24,313 bases of DNA from Russula earlei (GCA_025769875.1 JAGFNK010000714.1:1-24313); one strand, 5' to 3'. Positions 1 through 9,631 are shown, counted from the first letter of the stretch. Numbers and translations: made by a program. The notes: generated from the sequence alone by a model not told the origin.

Positions 1-1300
1 TGCTGTTTAAAATGACAGGTGATTTTCTGCCGTGACCGATGTTTCCTCTAAACCAACTATCGTTCCTCTACTCTCTTCTCCCACTCAATTGCTCCCGTCA
101 AACAAAAAATGACTGTTGATACGATCGAGCTCTGCAAAATGCAATATGCCCAGGAGCTTGCGGCACACACCATGCGCCAGTGGATGCTCATGTGGTGAAG
201 CACTCGAGCGCAAGCATGGCTTCCCACTGGCACCCCCCTTTGGCAGATGTTGCTACTATCTTGTGCACACTCAAAGTTCATGCCCAAGATCTACCTGCCA
301 GATGTGAGACAGCAGCAGCATTAGCAGTAAGTTTGTTTGTTGGGGTCTGCGTGCTGACCCCAGGTTGACTTTTTTTTTGCTTCCAGCAGCACCGCAGTGC
401 TAGTGCGCCTCCATCAATGCTGAGTCCTAGCACTGCCCCCAAGCAACCACAATTGTACCACCCAAATTTCTTCAGGCATCACTGTATTTTGTGGTTGTGC
501 ATCCGTCACAAGCTCCATTGGTCACACTGGACATTCACGTCTCAGTGGTGAATGCAGGTGGTCTGTAAGGCTGAGGGTTTCACCACATTCATCATGGGTG
601 CCCAGCAATCCTCTATTCCGATGGGTCAGTTCGCTATCAACTGCTTTGAATGGTTGGATAGCTCAAACTCAAATGCTTACTTGATAGTTGTCTCATGAAT
701 GACGACTGCCCATGGTATCTTCAAGAGATCAAGGTGCGTCCATCAAAGGATGATCCAGCCTCCATTCAACTCTGCACAATGCTGTAAGGTGACTTGCTGG
801 CTCAGATGTGGAACAGGCCAGACTGACAAAGTGCCACCCGCCATGAGAATCCAGCCAGCAGTCAAATGACAGGCACACGCATGCACAACTCCCTCTCTCC
901 CACTGCCACGACACACGCAAGCACACCATGCCCTCCGCCTCTTGCCTTCAACGCACACTCCCTCTCCTCTGCCTCCGACAATGTTACCACCGAATGCCCA
1001 ACACGTGCACCCAACACCCTCCTTTCTTCCACCACCATGTCACACGCAAATGCCTCCCCACCCTCTGCCTCTCACCTCCAACATACACACCTGCTCCTCC
1101 TCTGACGCTACCATGCACCCGCATGCTTGCCTGCCACTGCCTCATCAGTCAGGCAAAAGCCCCCAACGCTTGAGAGCTGACCAACCACCCCTGCCCGGCA
1201 TTTCAGCCATGCCGACTAGTGCCCACTCGTTGCTACCACCTACCATACCCTTTCGAAGTTTAGTTTCATTTCATTTCATTTCCCATGTTGCCTCAACACT
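1..1300. other. No recognisable gene; low-complexity, partly duplicated sequence
   Basis: I find no open frame with recognisable protein content on either strand. The short open stretches are Pro/Ser/Thr/His-rich or Cys-rich translations of biased DNA. From about 911 to 1150 the plus strand is C-rich and consists of two imperfect copies of a roughly 127-nt unit; both begin with a CACACGCAA-like string (near 912 and 1039) and run through CTCTGCCTC-type motifs. The stretch may belong to the hAT element that ends at about 1682, but I could not identify that element's 5' end or its transposase core here. Confidence 0.5.
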
Positions 1301-1516
1301 GTGATCACACACATCCATACCCAATCCTCTCAGAATACATCTACCCTTGTTTCCTCTCTGTTCTCTTCTGCAGTGGCTGTAGAGAGGGTTTTCTCTGGTG
1401 GCCAAGACACAATCTCTCTCCGTCACGCTAGCTTGAAGGTGGAGACCATCAGGACCCTTATACTAGTCAAAAAGAAATTGCACTTGCAACGAGAACATGT
1501 TGTATCAGTAGTTTAG
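1301..1516 (+). pseudogene. hAT transposase, C-terminal dimerisation domain fragment
   Basis: The C-terminal half of this 71-codon frame matches the hAT-family C-terminal dimerisation domain. It shows the conserved order SAVAVERVFSGG, then DTISLRHASL, then a TIRTLILVKKKL stretch, as in fungal and plant hAT transposases. In the family this domain mediates multimerisation of a cut-and-paste transposase and sits at the extreme C-terminus; here it also ends at a stop codon (TAG 1514-1516). No zinc-finger BED domain and no RNase-H-like catalytic core were found upstream, so the element is a 5'-truncated, non-functional relic. The first methionine at 1301 is probably not a natural start; the homology begins near 1366. 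The hAT-like terminus immediately downstream supports the reading that the 3' end of one element is preserved. Confidence 0.85.
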
Positions 1517-1540
1517 TTCCTAATATATAACCTGTTACCC

Positions 1541-1684
1541 GTAATACGGCTGTTCAATCCCCCGTACCGTCCCGTTTGAGTTCACAGTAAGTTGATATAC
1601 GGTACAGGGTCAGGACAGGTAGACCTGTTTGGACCCATCACATATATGGCCATACCCGTAATATGGTACGGTGAACAGCCCTAG
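1541..1684 (+). repeat. hAT 3' terminal region with subterminal inverted repeats
   Basis: This short segment follows the hAT stop codon. Its right end reads GGTACGGTGAACAGCCCT (1665-1682), whose reverse complement begins AGGGCTGTTCACCGTACC. Near its left end the plus strand reads GGCTGTTCAATCC then CCGTACCG (1549-1568). The two form an imperfect inverted repeat separated by about 100 nt. Ends of the AGGGCTGTTCA type are common on fungal hAT elements, so 1682 is probably the element boundary. CCGTA and its complement recur across the segment (1563, 1599, 1655, 1666), typical of subterminal transposase-binding repeats. The segment could also be a small independent MITE, but its position right after the transposase fragment favours a terminus. 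Confidence 0.6.
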
Positions 1685-2364
1685 ACGCATCAAGGGCATG
1701 GGTTTGCGGTATACGACACCAGTCTACCCACAATATGCACCATGTCGCCAAAAGTCTAGTATTCATAGCACAATGGCATGTGAATGTACGAGTATTTGAT
1801 GAACGGTGACATCTTTTTCTTTTTCAAGGTGTGTGGGAGAACTGTACACTGCATGTGACGAAAATCTCTCCTTCCGTCCAGCTCAACCAATCTGACATAA
1901 GCCGTTGCTGAGCCGAACCGAGGCAGACTGGACCGGAAATTATGCAACCTACGTCGAAAATGAAGACTCGGCGGCATTCAGGCTGGCAACTTTGCTTTTC
2001 CAGACAACAAAGGAGTTTGTCCTGCTTACCAACGGCAAGTCCACTCGCTGCTCCCAAGGGTGCAAGCCAGGAAATCTAAAATGAAATAAATCAAAGTACG
2101 ATCAAGTGCGACCACAGGCAATCGTGATGTGTGATGCGATCAGCAAGGTTTCCATCACACAGCGTCACCTGATAATTGTGCAATCATCTGAGAGGGCACT
2201 CGCTAACGAATATAAAGGCAAATGCATTTCTGTGCTCCTATTCGCTTCGTTACTTGGTACTGGTTACCAAACATTCTTTCTAAAGATTTCGCCCGCCATC
2301 TTGCTCTTATCTCACGGACTTCCACCACTTCCATTTTAAATCGACGCCCCCGCTCATACCAACA
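1685..2364 (+). promoter_or_regulatory. Upstream region of the secreted-protein gene; candidate TATA box 2211-2216
   Basis: No gene is visible in this 680-nt interval, which unlike the retroelements has ordinary CpG content. A TATAAA string at 2211-2216 lies about 150 nt before the start codon at 2365. A pyrimidine-rich stretch (about 2280-2345) and a CAACAATG start context follow, as expected for a fungal 5' leader. The promoter assignment is inference from position. Confidence 0.4.
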
Positions 2365-2725
2365 ATGCGTACTCACACTATCCTTGCTTTTGTCTGCCTC
2401 GCTGCCGGCATCGTTCCGTCCTTCGCGGTTCCCTTGATGCCCCCTAGGTGAGCCCGCCTCTGCAGGTGCTGTTGCATCCCTCGGGTTTACATCACATTGT
2501 AGGGGTGATGATATCGATGATACGCCGCCTCACCAGTTGAGTGACAACGATCAACCTGGGCAACCGTCTGGATCGAACAGGGAGGGTCGAAAATTAAAAT
2601 TGATGGAGAAACTAGCCAGGCTCGCGAGTGTTCCCCATCGCTTACCGCCACTCGACGATGGCAAACGCACATGCATGAGGAAAAGCGATCGGGTCCATAG
2701 ACTGTCACGAGTTCCCACTGACTAG
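2365..2725 (+). CDS. Small secreted protein, two exons (2365-2447, 2503-2725)
   Basis: Joining the two exons gives a 101-residue protein. It opens with a typical signal peptide: a short polar start with one Arg, a hydrophobic core rich in Leu, Ala and Val at residues 6-18, and a likely signal-peptidase site after SFA at residue 21. The mature part starts Pro-rich, then an acidic DDIDD stretch, then a Gly/Ser/Pro/Asn linker. It ends in a basic Leu-rich segment (KLKLMEKLARLA) that could form an amphipathic helix, with one Lys-Arg pair and a single Cys. The start sits in a good context (CAACAATG). No domain is recognised. Small secreted proteins of this shape are frequent in Agaricomycetes, where some act as effectors or signalling peptides; a function cannot be assigned. 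The stop lies 100 nt before the retroelement nest at 2825. Exon phase, splice sites and signal peptide agree, so this is probably a real host gene. Confidence 0.65.
2448..2502 (+). other. Spliceosomal intron of the secreted-protein gene
   Basis: A 55-nt intron is predicted with donor GTGAGC directly after CCTAG and acceptor TTGTAG. Without splicing the first exon runs into TGA at the donor. Splicing after the second base of an Arg codon restores one frame to the stop at 2723-2725. The length suits basidiomycete introns. A strong CTRAY branch site is not obvious; TTTAC about 15 nt before the acceptor is the best candidate. Confidence 0.65.
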
Positions 2726-2824
2726 TAAGGAGTGTGCAAGTGATTGAGATTGACCATGGGTGAGCATGTAAAGGTGACTGAGGGATTGCCCTGATATGAT
2801 GGTCTGATCACAGTAGCATAGTTA

Positions 2825-2854
2825 TGTTGAAGCTAAAAGGAACATTGCTCATCA
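2825..2854 (-). repeat. Terminal 30 nt of copia #2 3' LTR, separated by the MITE
   Basis: Read on the minus strand this ends TTTTAGCTTCAACA, matching the last 11 nt (TAGCTTCAACA) of both copia #1 LTRs. Its start TGATGAGC would continue directly from ...AAGACTGA at 11349 once the MITE and its TCA/TGA duplication are removed, giving a complete copia #2 LTR of about 141 nt. Confidence 0.75.
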
Positions 2855-2867
2855 GGCCCCTTTTACC

Positions 2868-2998
2868 TGTTGGACGTGCAGCCGCTAAGTGCCGCGCGAA
2901 CGGACAATCCGGACCGTACGTGTAAATAATTAGAATAATTTAGTTATCGCGTTCGTTTCCTTGGTCAAGACTGAGCTATCATCCCTATAGCTTCAACA
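2868..2998 (+). repeat. 5' LTR of copia #1 (short form)
   Basis: The 131-nt LTR has TGTTGGA...TTCAACA ends and the same AAATAATTAGAATAATTTAG core as the 3' LTR at 10553. It lacks about 120 nt present in that partner: the first hairpin, the spacer and part of the second hairpin. The junction (TTCCTTGGTCAAGACTGAG) lies inside the repeated hairpin motif, suggesting deletion between direct repeats after insertion. Confidence 0.9.
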
Positions 2999-3013
2999 GA
3001 TTATGAGACCTGG
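2999..3013 (+). promoter_or_regulatory. Putative primer-binding site of copia #1
   Basis: The LTR is followed at once by GATTATGAGACCTGG. This resembles the complement of the anticodon stem-loop of initiator tRNA-Met (TTATGAGCCCAG-type), the primer used by several copia/Ty5-like elements, rather than the usual TGG complement of a tRNA 3' end. The mismatches fit the element's decay. The assignment is inference. Confidence 0.4.
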
Positions 3014-3067
3014 CCATCCCTGACTCCATGAACTCCCAGCAGTTTCCAAACCACGTAACAAAACACC

Positions 3068-3733
3068 ATGAGTGCCCCCACAGCAACCGCAAATGTCGCG
3101 CCCTTGAGAGGCAGCCATGCTCCCACCATAGGAGCTGTGGGAAAACATTACATGGGTGGCCAACACGGCTACAACGGACCACTCTTCAAAGGTGGTACAG
3201 TCGCATACGCACAATGGAAAGCAAATATAGAGGCAGTATTCAAAGCAAACAGTTTAATGAAAATCATAAAAGGGACATACTCAAAACCAGACCTCAGCAG
3301 TGACCTGAGTGGCTTCACCAACTGGGAGCAGAAAGATTGTGAAGTGCATGCCCACATTTTACTCACATTAAAAGGGCATGTTCTCGACACTGCCCTAGGC
3401 ATTGCTGGAGCCAAAAATACTTGGGACAAGCTTGCAAAACATTTTGCAGGGAAGGGTGAGCAACACATTGCATGCTTATTGATGGACCTATACCAGGTCA
3501 CTTTCTCCAAAAGTGAACCCATGGCTCCTCAAATCATTCAACTGCTGCATGCTGCCTGAACCCTCAAGAGACTCAGTTACCCAATAGACGAGAAAGTCCT
3601 CATCTGGATGCTAATCCTCGCACTACCGGAAAAGATGGCCAATCTCAAGGCCACCCTCCACTTGATGCCACCCAGCCATCTAACAGCTGAGCATGTCATG
3701 GACCAAATCCTCCATGAGGAGTGTTGGATCTGA
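3068..3733 (+). pseudogene. Copia #1 gag, N-terminal part
   Basis: The frame starts at ATG 3068 and shows a copia-type Gag (UBN2/DUF4219-like): a YNGPLFKGG segment, the AYAQWKANIEAVF core, then DTALGIAGAKNTWDKLAKHF. TGA at 3557-3559 interrupts it, in a context (AA*TLKRLSYP) where related elements usually have Arg, so CGA to TGA by CpG deamination is likely. Reading continues in frame to a second TGA near 3731-3733. Gag would form the particle that packages element RNA. It is broken here. Confidence 0.8.
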
Positions 3734-3890
3734 TTGACCCGTGACATGGCCACATCTCACATTGCAAAGGCGCCCCAAAAGGGAAAGGACCAGAAAGTGC
3801 AGAGCAAAAAAAGCACAACCAAGTGCACTCACTGCAGACGCAGGGGGCACAACACAACTGAATGCTGGAAAATTCATGGGAAACCACAGG

Positions 3891-3929
<39 letters not shown>

Positions 3930-4497
3930 TGACTGGCACAAGTGTGCACAATGCAGTGATGCCCATGCCCGCTAGGACTGGCACAAGTGCACCTGACATA
4001 CCAGCAACGCATGCAGACCAGCCAGCAGCCAGCACCACCATTGCATACGTCCCAATTCCACATAACAGCACTTTATTATATCAGGCAGTCATAGACAAGC
4101 CAATCCACACGATCACAACTCAGGTGCAACTCCTCACCACCCATCTCAGAGATGGCTGGCTCCTCAACTCTGGAGCCTCGTGCATCATGACATCCCATCA
4201 TGATTGGTTCATACACCTCACCCCACTCGCATCACCCATTCTAGTTGCCTTAGGCAACAATAGTGCCATAACCACCACCGGAACCAGGCAAATATGAGTC
4301 CAGATGCATGCAAACAGTGCACGGAGTATCACATTACTCTGTGATGTCCTGTACATCCCGGACCTCAAAGGGAACCTCTTATCGATCTCCCATTTTGTCC
4401 AATGCAGGGTGGCAGTGCAATTCCAGGGAGAGACATGTGGAATATACAATAAAAATCAACTGATATGTGAGGGAACACTACACAACAACCTATACAT
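3734..4497 (+). pseudogene. Copia #1 Gag zinc knuckle, protease and pre-integrase linker
   Basis: A CCHC zinc knuckle (CTHCRRRGHNTTEC, spacing CX2CX4HX4C, about 3826-3870) is followed by an 11-residue Ala run encoded by (GCA)11 at 3896-3928. The retropepsin-like active site near 4160-4190 reads LLNSGAS where the family has Asp-Ser-Gly, so the catalytic Asp is replaced by Asn. An in-frame TGA at 4295-4297 follows RQI, again where Arg is expected. The frame then continues through the segment DVLYIPDLKGNLLSIS, typical of the region before integrase. It stops at the LTR-A1 insertion after codons for NNLYI. Confidence 0.85.
3896..3928 (+). repeat. (GCA)11 trinucleotide microsatellite
   Basis: Eleven uninterrupted GCA codons encode polyalanine between the Gag zinc knuckle and the protease of copia #1. 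The lack of interruptions in an otherwise decayed element suggests recent slippage expansion. Confidence 0.95.
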
Positions 4498-6297
4498 TGT
4501 CAAGACTCTGTCAAGACACGTACTGCTGATCCGTGTGGACTCAGGAGCAGGTGGGCAAGGGTCGGAACAGGTGGTACGCGGCGAAGGCGGCGTTGAACAA
4601 GAGGACGAGCCAAACGACGAGGAGGGTACCAGATGGGGACTGGTAGGTGCTGCAAGAGACAAAGGCGAAGGCTGGAGGCCAGTGTAGCGAGGGGGCTTTA
4701 AACAAGGCGGTCGTAGAAGAGTACCTTGGAGGCGAGGGGAATCTTTAGACTGAGCGGTCGCAGGGGAGTACCCAGGAAGATGAGAGTATCACAAATGGAC
4801 AGTCTGACGACTGCCATGCTTCATTGGGGCTTATATACAGTATACAGGGTCGATTACAAAGCGCTGGGACTATTCTAGACTCTTTGGTACCATCCAATAG
4901 GACTACAGAGGCATAAACTTTCTTGTGTCAACTTTCAGGCTTACTGAGCGCATTACTGATCATTTGTGGAGCGATGACATCATTATGATGTCACTGTGGA
5001 GCGCTTAGTGAGCCTATGAGGTCACTGTGGAGTCGCTCAGTCAGCCATGATGTCATTGGAGCCTTGATGACGTCAGATGATTTATGCAACAGTTTCTAAG
5101 AGTTTGTGCCGCTGTTTCGGGTCCATGGTGGCTGAGTGGCCATGTGGCTGCCACGCGATGATTACCCGATTAGGAAACTGGTGCCTGGTCATGTTATAGT
5201 GCCTTTGCAATAGCAATATCTTGTACCGCAGGGGGGATAGCCCAGAAAATGGAAGGGAGTCGGCAATGCAAAGTGAGGGAGGTTCTTCTTGAGTAAAATA
5301 GGACAATCTTCGGCCAGGACTTGGCCTTGGTTCGTAACAGACTCACTGTTGAACTATCCAGTTCAAGAGCGAGGGATAAGCTCGAAGACGAGTCGATAGA
5401 CGTCCAAGATGGCGTGGGCAAGAAGTAAAGTCCAGAGTAGTAACAAATACCAGAGAGGCACTGTTACCGTGAGAGTAGAGCAATCATGCAGAGAGGAGGC
5501 CAGGATAGTCACAAGGGGATGGTCCTTAAAGGAGTATCCCAGGGATGGAGAGTGCCGTAAACAAATGGACAGTCTGAGGACTGTCTGTTACTTTATTGAG
5601 CGCTTATATACTACAGGGGAACTGCTACATAGAGAACAAGTCATAACCTTGTTATCAAGCACAATCAAAAGATGAGTAAGAAGTCAGAGTGCGCTTACTG
5701 AGCATGCTCAGTCATGCTCAGTAATCTGCTGAGTAAGAAGGCTTCTCCTGATGAGTAAGAGCTTTCATTGTCCACGTGTTTTACTGTTCTAGTGCACGTG
5801 CAAGCCCCTGATTCATTTTCTGTTAGTTAGTTTAGGGCCGGTCATTTGAGGACTTGTAGTTTGGTCAGGGAATAGTGTTATCTTATAAGGCCCTTATATA
5901 GTCCTATTAGGGTCCTTAGAGTCGACCCCAATACTTCTACTAAGGTCCTTAGTATTGCCTTCTAGTTCGTTCTATAGTTATTAGAGTCGGTCTAATAACG
6001 TGTTGTAGGGTCTTTGATACTAGGTTAGTACCTATTGTAGGGCACCTAGAGTCGTCCTAAAGGGTCCCTAGGAGGGCCCTAATACTGTCCTTTATTGCTA
6101 GAAGGGTTGCCATTAAGTGGGGCTTGCTGTATGTTGATTGTGCCAAGAATCGCTCGTGCAACAATGCGCATGCGATATTGTGGACACCTCTACTCACCCC
6201 TTTTGCCTGTGTGAACAGGGTGACACCATAGAGGCTGGGTTTCCTCCTATAAGGAAGGGTCCTTCAAGGGCCCTCTCTGGAGAATGGTTCATGACAT
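4498..6297 (-). mobile_element. LTR-A1, solo LTR in copia #1 (4498-4508 plus 5340-6297), split by LTR-C
   Basis: Ends are TGTCAAGACTC at 4498 and GGTTCATGACA at 6297, flanked by the perfect TSD TACAT (4493-4497, 6298-6302). Only 11 nt of the left end precede LTR-C; the rest resumes at GACTC 5340. Net length is about 964 nt, matching LTR-A2 (962) and LTR-A3 (960). No gag or pol lies between its ends, so it is a solo LTR left by LTR-LTR recombination. Sense orientation is judged minus because that strand carries TATATAAG followed by the GGACAGTC hairpin. Confidence 0.9.
4509..5339 (-). mobile_element. LTR-C, solo LTR nested in LTR-A1
   Basis: The 831-nt LTR begins TGTCAAGACACG and ends TTGGTTCGTAACA, flanked by the perfect TSD GACTC (4504-4508, 5340-5344) made from LTR-A1 sequence. 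It is related to families A and B only distantly: a TGTCAAGA start, an ACAAATGGACAGTCTGA motif (4793-4809) and a nearby TATATA (4833). It is far richer in CpG than its surroundings (10 in 4561-4680) and is the innermost, youngest layer of this branch. Short open frames within it show no protein similarity. Confidence 0.85.
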
Positions 6298-6302
6298 ACA
6301 TC

Positions 6303-7076
6303 ATGGCCATCCAAATGGCCAAACCTGAGTCAGCTTGCACAGTGACGCTAGACCAATTCCTCGTGGAAGGCAGCGCCAAAGTTGAAACTGCCCTCACCAC
6401 ACGCACAATGGCCTCTAAGGCTTCCCTCAATACATGGCGCCAACACTTCACACATTCAGATACTGAAAATACAATGTGGATGCTAAAAGGGGAAACAGTT
6501 AGGAAACTCCCTGAGATATTAGATCCCTCCATCAAAGGGATGCAAACTCGGAGTGAAAACTTGAAGACACTGGAAACGCATACTGACATTGCATTAGACC
6601 AGGCATCCTCAGACACATGTGGGACATCACCCACCAGCACACCCCAGCTTTCTGACTGGGCAAAACCTGAACCGTGGGAACATGCCGGTGGGCTGAAGCA
6701 CAAATTGGAAGTGCCCCAGCACCACCAACCACACACCGTGCACATTGAGCCCATGACTGGCCAACACTTGAAGACCCTCCGATTGGATGGAGGGGGCGAA
6801 CACACCAGGCAAGAGGTGCAAACATCAAATGGAATTGAGCACCAGACTACCCTGGGTATGCCACAACAAGCCAACGTCGCAGAACGCGCAACCCAGACAC
6901 CTCTTGATAGGGTCCGGGCAATGCATACAGATGTGAATCCATCAATGCATGCCTTGGACAACTTGATGCCCAAAGAGGCAAGGTGCAGGAACAATCCCAA
7001 CCTCTCTTGGTCACATGTCCTCAGAACGCGCACATCCATGCATGCCCTGTGGAAGAGGCTCACCAAGTTGACCTGA
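6303..7076 (+). pseudogene. Copia #1 pre-integrase and integrase core, degenerate
   Basis: The sequence resumes after LTR-A1. A GAG-pre-integrase-like zinc motif region (ASLNTWRQHFTH, then TENTMWMLKGETV) is followed by integrase remnants: LRLDGGGEH, GIEHQTTLGMPQQANVAERATQT and LDRVRAM, corresponding to the conserved HSDxGGE...HNGVAER segment of copia integrases. The residues around the catalytic positions are mostly altered, so the enzyme is dead, yet the frame stays open for over 250 codons before TGA at 7074-7076. The open frame extends back into LTR-A1 (first ATG 6138), which is artefactual. Confidence 0.75.
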
Positions 7077-7085
7077 AGGTCACTC

Positions 7086-7877
7086 GTGTGCACAGCCCTG
7101 GGCTACGCAACTAAACAACAGGCACACAAGCCTGTCCATCTCGCCACTCTCAGCATCCTTAAACCCTGCAACATCATATTCAATGAAGGGGGCCCCATAT
7201 GGCACATCAAGCACACAATCCTTGAATACAACATCACAGCTGAAAGTGCCAAAAATGGAGAAATGAAAGTGAAGTTGAGGGGGCAGAGAAGGCAAAACCG
7301 GCGGACAGCGTGGAACAGCCGCCACATGCAAAGCTGCAAGGCATCAGAGCAGACAGGGTTCTACCCACCCAGCCTGAAACAGGCAGACAATGTGGAGCAG
7401 GTGCCATGCACAAAACCGCAAGGCATTGGAGCAGACAGTGCTCTGCCCATTCAGCCTGAAACACCACATAGTCAGCCCACAGTTCACAAAGCAAAAAACT
7501 TATCTGCACAGTCCACTGCCGGACAACCAAAGTGCTCCACATGTGCCCCCATCCATAACATGGATGCTCAACATTCTGCCATCCCACATGAGCAACGAAT
7601 GAAATGTACCAAGCAGGGAAAAGTGGTACATAAAAAGGTAGCCACAAACCCCAAGTCCTATGCTGAGGCAACAGCTCATGCAGATACTGCCAAATGGGAA
7701 AGGGCGTGCAAAGTTGAGAAATGCATGTTCGAAAACACCAGCATTCTCGAAAGTGTGCCACACATGCAGAACGGAAACGCAGTGGGGATGCAAGTAGACC
7801 TTCCAAATGAAAAGGTCAAATCACAAAATTTGAAAATGCAAGGCCCATGTTATCACACAGGGACTCACCTAAGTTGA
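7086..7877 (+). pseudogene. Copia #1 integrase C-terminus, linker and RT N-terminus
   Basis: The frame opens in the integrase C-terminal segment (LGYATKQQAHK...NIIFNEGGPIWH, the part where copia elements read VGY...R.V.F). A long, poorly conserved hydrophilic linker with a repeated CKASEQTGFYPPSLKQ / PQGIGADSALPIQPE-like unit follows. It ends in the start of the reverse-transcriptase domain (SYAEATAHADTAKWERACKV, where copia RT has a ...W..A...E motif). The stop is at 7875-7877. Positions 7878-8040 continue the RT palm in other frames, with ALAAE and VHHMDIESTHLNRDL. No function is expected. Confidence 0.7.
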
Positions 7878-8295
7878 GGGCAACAACCCTGACAAAGTCA
7901 TGCCGTCAAAAGACCGGCACTCCCTTGCACCCTGGCCCTAGCTGCAGAATGAAGCCTAGAAGTCCATCACATGGACATTGAGTCCACCCACCTAAACAGA
8001 GACTTGATGGACAAGATCTTCACAGAAGCATGCCAAGGGAATTGCCACCGATGCACACGCAAACAGGTGACCCAGTATGCCTGAGGTACGAGCGATCACC
8101 ACCCAACCTTCCAGCATGACTCCAGCACCCAGCCAATCCTGGTCAGATATGTCGACCCTGACTGGACCAGCAAAGTCCACTTTGGACTTCATCTAAATGC
8201 TGACAGGTGGGGCCATGAACTGGAGCCGAAAGGAGCAAGCCCCAGTCGCACCCTTGAGTGCTGAGGTGGAGCACACCATGGGTGCATGTGCTGCC
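7878..8295 (+). pseudogene. Copia #1 RT fragment joined to RNase H start (internal deletion)
   Basis: The first part reads EVHHMDIESTHLNRDLMDKIF, matching the copia RT motif ending in the first palm aspartate and AxLNG. By about 8140 the sequence has jumped to RNase H (YVDPDWTSKVHFGL, equivalent to SDADWA; then LSAEVEHTMGACA). The RT fingers/palm and YVDD active site between them are missing, so several hundred bases were deleted. It ends at the LTR-B1 insertion, whose TSD CTGCC lies at 8291-8295. Confidence 0.7.
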
Positions 8296-9471
8296 TGTTG
8301 AAACTCACTGTTGAACAATCCAGTTCAAGAGCGAGGAAGGAGTTCAAAGACAAGTCAATAGACGTCCAAGACAGCATGAGCAAGGAGTAGGGTCCAAAGC
8401 AGTACCAAGTACCAGAGGGGTATGGTTACTGGTAGTATCGAGAAGTTACACAGGGAAGAGGCCAGAATAAACACAAGGGGACAGTTCTTAAAGGAGTATC
8501 CTAGGGGTAGAGAGTGCCATAAACAAATGGACAGTCTGGAGACTGTCTGGTACTTTATTGGATGCTTATATACTACAAGAAAGCTACTAAATAAAGGATG
8601 CGTTGTAACCTTGTTATCAATCACAATAGCTGGATGAGTAAGGCACCCAGGGGTGCTTGGTAAGCATGCTCAGTCATGCTTAGTAACCTGCTGAGTAAGG
8701 AGGCCTTCAGTGATGAGTAATAGTTCTTGGAGTTCATGTGATCGTTGTGTGAACTTCAAGGTCCGTTTGCCATACTTCCAGCTTACTAATACAGTTAGTA
8801 AACCTCGTCAACTCTTCTCTGGAGACCAGGGCACATGAGTCTCCTTTTTAGGAGTCTTCAGGTTGAGTTTTCATTTCATGTGTTGAGTGGTTATATGGGT
8901 TGTGTCATGAACCATTCTCCGGAGAGGGCCCTTGAAGGACCCTTCCTTATAGGAGGAAACCTGGTCTCTATGGTGTCACCCTGTTCACACGAGCAAAAGG
9001 GGTGAGTAGAGGTGTCCACAATATCGCGCGCGCATTGTTGCGCGAGCGATTCTCGGCACAATCGACATACAGCAAGCCCCACTTAAAGGCAACCCTTCTA
9101 GCAACAAAAGACAGTATTAGGGCCTTCCTAAGGACCCTTTGGAACGACCCTAGGAGCTCTACAATAGGCACTGACCTAGTATCAAAGGCCCTACAACGCG
9201 TTATTAGACTGACTCTAATAACTATAGAACGACTATAAGGCAATACTAAGGACCTTAATAGAAGTATTAGGGTCGACTCTAAGGACCCTAATAGAACTAT
9301 ATAAGGGCCTTATAAAATGACACTATTCCCTAACCAAACTACAAGTCCTCAAATGACCGGCCCTAAACTAACTAACAAGAAATGAATCAGGTGCTTACAC
9401 GTGCACTAAAAGTAGTAAACACGTGGACTGTGGAAACTCTTACTCATCAAGAAGAGTCTTCTTACTCAGCA

Positions 9472-9505
9472 GCTTACTGAGCATGACCAAGCATGCTCAG
9501 TAAGC
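9472..9505 (+). promoter_or_regulatory. LTR-A U3 palindrome upstream of TATA
   Basis: GCTTACTGAGCATG and CATGCTCAGTAAGC form a perfect 14-nt inverted repeat around ACCAAG, about 85 nt upstream of TATATAAG. The same arms flank CTCAGT in LTR-A3 (21976-22009), and a nearly identical copy lies at about 5693-5725 in LTR-A1. Likely a protein-binding site in the promoter; inference. Confidence 0.5.
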
Positions 9506-9587
9506 ATCCTCCGACTTCTTACTCATCACTCTATTGTGCTTGATAACAAGGTTATGACTTGTTCCCTATTTAGCAGTTCTCTTGTAG

Positions 9588-9631
9588 TATATAAGCGCTC
9601 AATAAAGTAGCGGACAGTCCTCAGACTGTCC
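9588..9631 (+). promoter_or_regulatory. LTR-A core promoter: TATATAAG and downstream stem-loop
   Basis: TATATAAG at 9588-9595 is followed by AATAAA (9601-9606) and a perfect 8-bp stem GGACAGTC/GACTGTCC with loop CTCA (9612-9631). The hairpin would fall at or just after a start site 25-35 nt downstream of TATA. The arrangement sets the sense direction of families A, B and C. Confidence 0.5.

Noticed and set aside
942..1304. Pro/His-rich open frame of 120 codons
   Set aside because: It translates C-rich, partly duplicated DNA in several frames equally well, with no start context or similarity.
2106..2437. Overlapping short frames before the secreted-protein gene
   Set aside because: They fall in the putative promoter and leader, and their translations show no domain; the spliced model from 2365 is better.
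3680..4063. Minus-strand frame with a polycysteine run
   Set aside because: The Cys run is the reverse of the (GCA)11 microsatellite in copia #1.
5700..6120. Repeat-rich part of LTR-A considered as a CRISPR-like or satellite array
   Set aside because: The TAGGGTCC-type motifs are irregular in spacing and sequence, and are confined to the LTR U3.
6194..7093. Long minus-strand open frame of about 299 codons
   Set aside because: It is antisense to copia integrase, Cys/Val-rich without any family resemblance; a shadow of the plus-strand relic.
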